NCBI GenBank assembly: GCA_016875135.1
Contig: VGSE01000003.1
Location: 1-40,862 of the forward strand
Length of the DNA: 40,862 nt
Direction of reading: 5' to 3'
Source: Deltaproteobacteria bacterium
GTDB lineage: Bacteria > Bdellovibrionota > FAC87 > UBA2466
Shown here: piece by piece, positions 36,673-40,862 of the stretch
How the letters are laid out: each line of letters begins with the position of its first letter
How positions within the stretch are numbered: the first letter of the stretch is position 1
Notes under the pieces: generated by a model
Told to the model about the DNA's origin: nothing
What the model saw: the letters and a program-made list of their open reading frames with translations, nothing else
Databases searched by the model: none
Translations under genes and position numbers: made by a program

Positions 36673-39501
36673 TTACTGGTTTAGAACCGACTTTAGATAG
36701 TGGCCAGTAAAAGAATTTTCAACCTTCAATAGCCCTTCCGGGACACCCTGAAATAAAACGTCTCCACCTGCTTTGCCACCCCCAACACCAAGATCAATAA
36801 GGTGGTCGGCTTGTTTAATAACATCTAAATTATGCTCGATAACAACAACAGTATTTCCGTGGTCGACTAAGGTTTGAAGGATCTGTAGTAGCTTTCTAAC
36901 ATCTTCAAAGTGTAATCCTGTCGTAGGTTCATCTAGGATATAAATAGTTCGCCCGGTTGCTCTCTTGTTAAGTTCTTTAGCAAGTTTAATTCTCTGAGCC
37001 TCTCCCCCTGAGAGTGTGACAGCATTTTGGCCCACCTGTAGATATCCTAAGCCAACATCGAGCAGTGTTGTCAGTTTTGCTTTAATTTGAGGAACGCGTT
37101 CAAAGAAAAGAGCAGCCTGTTCTACTGTCATACTCAAAACATCGGCTATACTTTTGCCCCGATAATGAACATCCAAAGTTTCTCGGTTATATCTTGCCCC
37201 ACGACAAATCTCGCACTGAACATAAACATCGGGAAGGAAATTCATGCTGATTTTTAGATTGCCATCTCCGCTGCAAGAGGAACACCGCCCCCCTTCAACA
37301 TTAAAGGAAAATCGACCGGCGGTATATCCGCGGACTTTGGCTTCGGGAAGACCGGAAAAAAGAGCCCGGATGTCTGTGAAAAGGCCTGTGTAAGTTGCTG
37401 GATTCGATCTAGGCGTTCTGCCAATCGGACTCTGATCGACATAGATAACTTTGTCTAGGAACTCTATTCCTTCAATACCAACTAAGTGGTGAAGTGCTTG
37501 AGTCCTTCCGGAGAACTTTAATTGCAAGGCTTCCAATAGGGTATCGATAACCAATGTGCTTTTTCCCGAACCAGAAACGCCCGTAACACAGGTTAAAGTT
37601 CCTAAGGGAATGTCTACGTTAATGTTTTTAAGGTTGTTTTGTTTGGCCCCAATAATCTTTAAATATCTGTCATCATATGCAGACCTTCTTGTGTGCGGAA
37701 TTTCAATCCTCATTTTTCTAGAAAAATATTGTGCCGTTAGCCCCGTCTTTTCATTCTTTAAGTCCTTTGGGCTGCCACTAAAAAGGATTTCACCCCCATG
37801 CTCTCCAGCACCAGGGCCCATGTCGACAACGAAATCGGCTCTTTGAATGGTCTCTTCATCATGTTCCACAACTAAAACAGAGTTCCCTTGGTCACGGAGA
37901 GCCTCAAGAGTTTTAATGAGTTTGTCATTGTCTTTCTGATGCAGACCAATGCTGGGTTCATCCAATACATACAAAACCCCAACCAGGTTAGATCCGATTT
38001 GAGTTGCTAAGCGAATCCGCTGGGATTCTCCTCCGGATAGCGTCGTGGCCGACCGGGATAAAGATAAATAAGACAAACCAACGTTAATTAAAAAATTCAA
38101 CCGGGCGCTAATTTCTTTAAGAATGGGTTCGGCAATGACTAAATGGTGGTTTGGAAACGAGAGTTGTTGAACAAAACTTAATGTCTCCAAAACTGGCAAC
38201 TGAGAAACTTCGGCGATGTTTTTGCCACCAACTAGAACTGACAAGCTTTCTTTTTTGAGCCGTGAACCCTGACAGGTTATACAATCTCGAAAAGTGATGT
38301 ACTGCCCAAGTTCTGATTCTTCGATTGAGGAGCCTGTTTCTTCTAAGCGCTCTTTTAGAGTCGGAATCACTCCTTCGAATTTTTGTTTGAAGGCATGGGT
38401 GGAGCCCCATCCTTTGGCTCTAAACTCTATTTCTTCCGAACCCGACCCGTAAAAAATTAAATTTTGAGCGGCTTCCGGTATGTTTCTAAAGGGGTCGGTT
38501 AAGCTAAACGAATACTTTTCTGAAAGGGGTTGAAAGACTTTCTCTAACCAGGATTTTGATTTTTCTGCCCAGGGTAATATGGCTCCTTGCATGATGGATA
38601 AGTTCCCATTCGGCACGATTAGAGCTGGATCAAATGTCGGTAAAGAACCAAGGCCATTGCAATTGGAACATGAGCCGTGGGTGCTGTTAAAAGAAAAGCT
38701 TCTGGGTTCTACTTCCGGAAAGCTGGTCCCGCAATCTGCACATCCGTACCGGGTTGAAAAGAATCGGCTTGAGGGCTTGTCGTCAAACAAGCGAATTTCG
38801 ATAAGCCCGTTAGAAAGCTTGTTAGCTATTTCTAAAGCCTCCATCAAGCGACTTTCAATCCCTGTCTTTAGAACCAACCGATCAATGTAAATGGAGATAT
38901 CGTGTTTAAAGGTTTTCTTTAGTTTGATTGGCGCAGAAAGGGAGACCTCCTCACCGTCGATTTCCGCCCGGACAAATCCCTGACCGCGGATATCGGCAAG
39001 TTCTTTTTGAAACTCCCCCTTTTTTCCTCGTGCGATTGGAGCCAAAATCGCAAATTTGGTGGAAGGGACTCCTCCCATGATCTGCTCTCTTATTTGATCG
39101 AGAGTTTGGCTTTGGATCGGTTTGTGACAAACGTAGCAATGAGGAGTGCCGGTTCGCGCGTATAACAAACGAAGAAAATCATAGATCTCAGTTATCGTCC
39201 CAACAGTGGACCGAGGATTTCTAGAAACATTTTTTTGTTCTATCGATATCGCAGGGGAGAGACCCTCGATACTGTCGACTTCTGGCTTTTTCATTTGCTC
39301 CATAAATTGGCGAGCATAAGCAGAAAGAGACTCTAAATATCGTCTTTGCCCTTCTGCATAAATGGTGTCAAAAGCCAAAGAGGATTTTCCGGAGCCACTA
39401 AGGCCAGTGATAACGACAAGTTTGTTTCGAGGAATGTTAATAGAGACATTTTTTAAATTGTGCTCTCTGGCACCTTTGATGATGATCTCTTTACTTCCCA
39501 T
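36673..39501 (-). CDS. uvrA: Excinuclease ABC subunit A
   Basis: UvrA recognises DNA lesions with UvrB in nucleotide excision repair. The 942 residues show the two ABC ATPase halves: Walker A GLSGSGKSSLAFD near the N-terminus and GVSGSGKSTLV near residue 645, and two ABC signatures (TTLSGGESQRIRLA and VTLSGGEAQRIKLA). Zinc modules are visible: CYVCHKP, CADCGTSFPEVEPRSFSF with CSNCNGLG, and CSSCSGDGNLK with CEICRG. It is convergent with atpE, and the terminator lies between. The ATG is 7 bases after the stop of the mutase gene, so the two are likely co-transcribed. Confidence 0.98.
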   Translation of the reverse strand: MGSKEIIIKGAREHNLKNVSINIPRNKLVVITGLSGSGKSSLAFDTIYAEGQRRYLESLSAYARQFMEQMKKPEVDSIEGLSPAISIEQKNVSRNPRSTVGTITEIYDFLRLLYARTGTPHCYVCHKPIQSQTLDQIREQIMGGVPSTKFAILAPIARGKKGEFQKELADIRGQGFVRAEIDGEEVSLSAPIKLKKTFKHDISIYIDRLVLKTGIESRLMEALEIANKLSNGLIEIRLFDDKPSSRFFSTRYGCADCGTSFPEVEPRSFSFNSTHGSCSNCNGLGSLPTFDPALIVPNGNLSIMQGAILPWAEKSKSWLEKVFQPLSEKYSFSLTDPFRNIPEAAQNLIFYGSGSEEIEFRAKGWGSTHAFKQKFEGVIPTLKERLEETGSSIEESELGQYITFRDCITCQGSRLKKESLSVLVGGKNIAEVSQLPVLETLSFVQQLSFPNHHLVIAEPILKEISARLNFLINVGLSYLSLSRSATTLSGGESQRIRLATQIGSNLVGVLYVLDEPSIGLHQKDNDKLIKTLEALRDQGNSVLVVEHDEETIQRADFVVDMGPGAGEHGGEILFSGSPKDLKNEKTGLTAQYFSRKMRIEIPHTRRSAYDDRYLKIIGAKQNNLKNINVDIPLGTLTCVTGVSGSGKSTLVIDTLLEALQLKFSGRTQALHHLVGIEGIEFLDKVIYVDQSPIGRTPRSNPATYTGLFTDIRALFSGLPEAKVRGYTAGRFSFNVEGGRCSSCSGDGNLKISMNFLPDVYVQCEICRGARYNRETLDVHYRGKSIADVLSMTVEQAALFFERVPQIKAKLTTLLDVGLGYLQVGQNAVTLSGGEAQRIKLAKELNKRATGRTIYILDEPTTGLHFEDVRKLLQILQTLVDHGNTVVVIEHNLDVIKQADHLIDLGVGGGKAGGDVLFQGVPEGLLKVENSFTGHYLKSVLNQ

Positions 39502-39508
39502 AACAATG

Positions 39509-40862
39509 CTATACGAGCTCTTTAAGCAAGGAGCTCACAGTGTTCTCTAACTTGGAGCGAATCTCATTTAGTCTGTCTTGTGAGGATGCCTCGAACCGCA
39601 ATACCAAAACAGGTTGGGTGTTTGAGGCGCGAACCAAACCCCACCCATCGCCAAACTCAACTCGAGCTCCGTCGATAGCGTTAACTTTAAGGCCCTGAGA
39701 CTGAAATTGTTTTAAGGCTCGTTCAACAACCGTAAATTTAATTTCATCAGGACAATCTTTTCTGATTTCCGGTGTGGAAAAAGATACGGGGAGGTCGGTA
39801 ATTAGCTCAGCAGTGGTCTTTTTGTTGATCGCTAAAATCTCTAGCAACCTAGCAGCAGCATAGATCGCATCGTCAAAACCATAGTACCGATCATTAAAAA
39901 AGATATGTCCTGACATTTCTCCAGCTAATAAAGCCCCCTCCTCTTTCATTTTTGCTTTGATAAGGCTGTGGCCGGTTTTCCAAAGAATGGGCTTTCCCCC
40001 ATGAAGAGCAATATCATTGAACAAACGATGAGAAGCTTTAACCTCAGAAATAATAGTTGCCCCAGAGTTTTCTTTCAGAATTTCTCTTGCATAAACCACT
40101 AAAAGCTCATCGCCATAGATGGGTTTTCCCGAGGGATCGACAACACCGATACGATCGGCATCCCCGTCAAAACCAATTCCGACGACGGCGTTAGTTTGCT
40201 TAACCTTTTCTGCTAAGAACGAGAGATTTTCGATTACTGTAGGGTCAGGGTGGTGGTTTGGGAAGCGCCCATCAAGATCAGAAAACAACTCTACAACTTC
40301 ACATCCGAGCTTTCGAAAGATTTCGGGCCCGATCATTCCACCCATGCCATTCCCACTGTCGACGCAAACCTTCAAATTGAGAGGATGTTTTATGTTCTTG
40401 AGAATCATTGAAGTATAGAGAGGCTTGATATCTTTTTCACTCAATGTGCCCTTACCGGATTCATACGAATCTTTTTGGACAATTTGTTTGAGGTATTGAA
40501 TTTCTTCTCCATGAATCGTTGTTTTGCCAACGCAAATTTTAAAGCCATTGTGCTCGGGCGGATTATGGCTTCCAGTGATCATGATGCCGCCGTCACTGTT
40601 TAATTCAAAGACCGAAAAATACAAAAGGGGTGTCGGCACAAGGCCGATATCAATAACATTAATGCCAGTAGCAAGGAGACCATCGATTAGTGATTGTCGA
40701 ATTCTGTCTGAGCTGATCCGGCAATCTCTACCCACAGTCAGAGTTTTCCCCCCCTTGCGTTTGACATAACTACCTATAGCCCTCCCCAACTTGGAGACAA
40801 CGTTATGAGGCAAATCTCTATCTGCAACGCCTCGGATATCGTATTCTCGAAAAATTTTTTCA
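39509..40862 (-). CDS. Phosphoglucomutase/phosphomannomutase (5' end beyond window)
   Basis: An alpha-D-phosphohexomutase that interconverts hexose 1- and 6-phosphates. The ORF track starts at an internal TTG (40813); the frame stays open to the right edge and reads EKIFREYDIRGVADRD, the family N-terminus, so only a few residues are missing. The phosphoserine loop is ITGSHNPPEHNGFK, the metal loop is GIGFDGDADRIG, the sugar-binding loop is GEMSGH, and the phosphate-binding loop is RASNTQPVLVLR. The pattern is of the AlgC/ManB type, feeding envelope polysaccharide synthesis; glucose versus mannose specificity is open. It is just upstream of uvrA on the same strand. Confidence 0.92.
   Translation of the reverse strand, partial: EKIFREYDIRGVADRDLPHNVVSKLGRAIGSYVKRKGGKTLTVGRDCRISSDRIRQSLIDGLLATGINVIDIGLVPTPLLYFSVFELNSDGGIMITGSHNPPEHNGFKICVGKTTIHGEEIQYLKQIVQKDSYESGKGTLSEKDIKPLYTSMILKNIKHPLNLKVCVDSGNGMGGMIGPEIFRKLGCEVVELFSDLDGRFPNHHPDPTVIENLSFLAEKVKQTNAVVGIGFDGDADRIGVVDPSGKPIYGDELLVVYAREILKENSGATIISEVKASHRLFNDIALHGGKPILWKTGHSLIKAKMKEEGALLAGEMSGHIFFNDRYYGFDDAIYAAARLLEILAINKKTTAELITDLPVSFSTPEIRKDCPDEIKFTVVERALKQFQSQGLKVNAIDGARVEFGDGWGLVRASNTQPVLVLRFEASSQDRLNEIRSKLENTVSSLLKELV

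Overview
The window is the replication-origin region of a Gram-negative bacterial chromosome. The gene order is the conserved one around oriC: rsmG-mnmG-mnmE-yidC-yidD-rnpA-rpmH on the minus strand, then dnaA, oriC, dnaN-gyrB-gyrA on the plus strand. Several features suggest a Bdellovibrio-like or other former deltaproteobacterial lineage: parA-parB-bactofilin followed by an F1 operon with two b-type subunits, a GyrB with the long insert in its TOPRIM region, lipoprotein and Sec signal peptides, and moderate GC. This assignment is inference from gene order and protein character, not from any search.

Layout from the left: (1) 1-1085, a gene cut by the window edge, encoding a secreted coiled-coil protein I do not recognise. 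(2) 1086-1816, a long AT-rich gap. (3) 1817-3170, a small ferredoxin overlapping a glycerate kinase, on the plus strand. (4) 3179-10867, a minus-strand run holding a two-cluster ferredoxin, a MetE-like zinc methyltransferase domain protein, lipB, lpdA, E2, E1 beta and E1 alpha of a 2-oxoacid dehydrogenase complex, and lipA. Lipoyl synthesis is thus linked to the enzyme that uses it. (5) 10942-17392, queE and the F1 plus stator genes atpC-D-G-A-H-F-F'. (6) 17509-19706, bactofilin, parB and parA, with two parS sites just upstream of parA and a third inside the start of mnmG. (7) 19921-26219, rsmG, mnmG, mnmE, yidC, yidD, rnpA and rpmH; rpmH is too short for the ORF track and has a near-consensus promoter.

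From 26519 transcription is on the plus strand: dnaA, oriC (27821-28217), dnaN, gyrB, gyrA, a TPR lipoprotein whose frame is broken at a run of ten T, atpI/atpZ-like, atpB and atpE, ending in a strong terminator. uvrA and a phosphoglucomutase/phosphomannomutase (cut by the right edge) are convergent on the minus strand. Genes on both sides of oriC run away from it, so most are co-directional with replication.

The window is mostly core housekeeping DNA. I see no CRISPR, transposon, prophage, tRNA, rRNA or defence system, and no clearly undescribed multi-gene system. The points most worth a second look are the poly-T frame break in the lipoprotein gene, the helically phased DnaA-box-like arrays in oriC, the parS sites embedded in coding sequence, the inverted repeat in the dnaA leader, the ATP synthase genes split around oriC, and the unknown secreted protein at the left edge.
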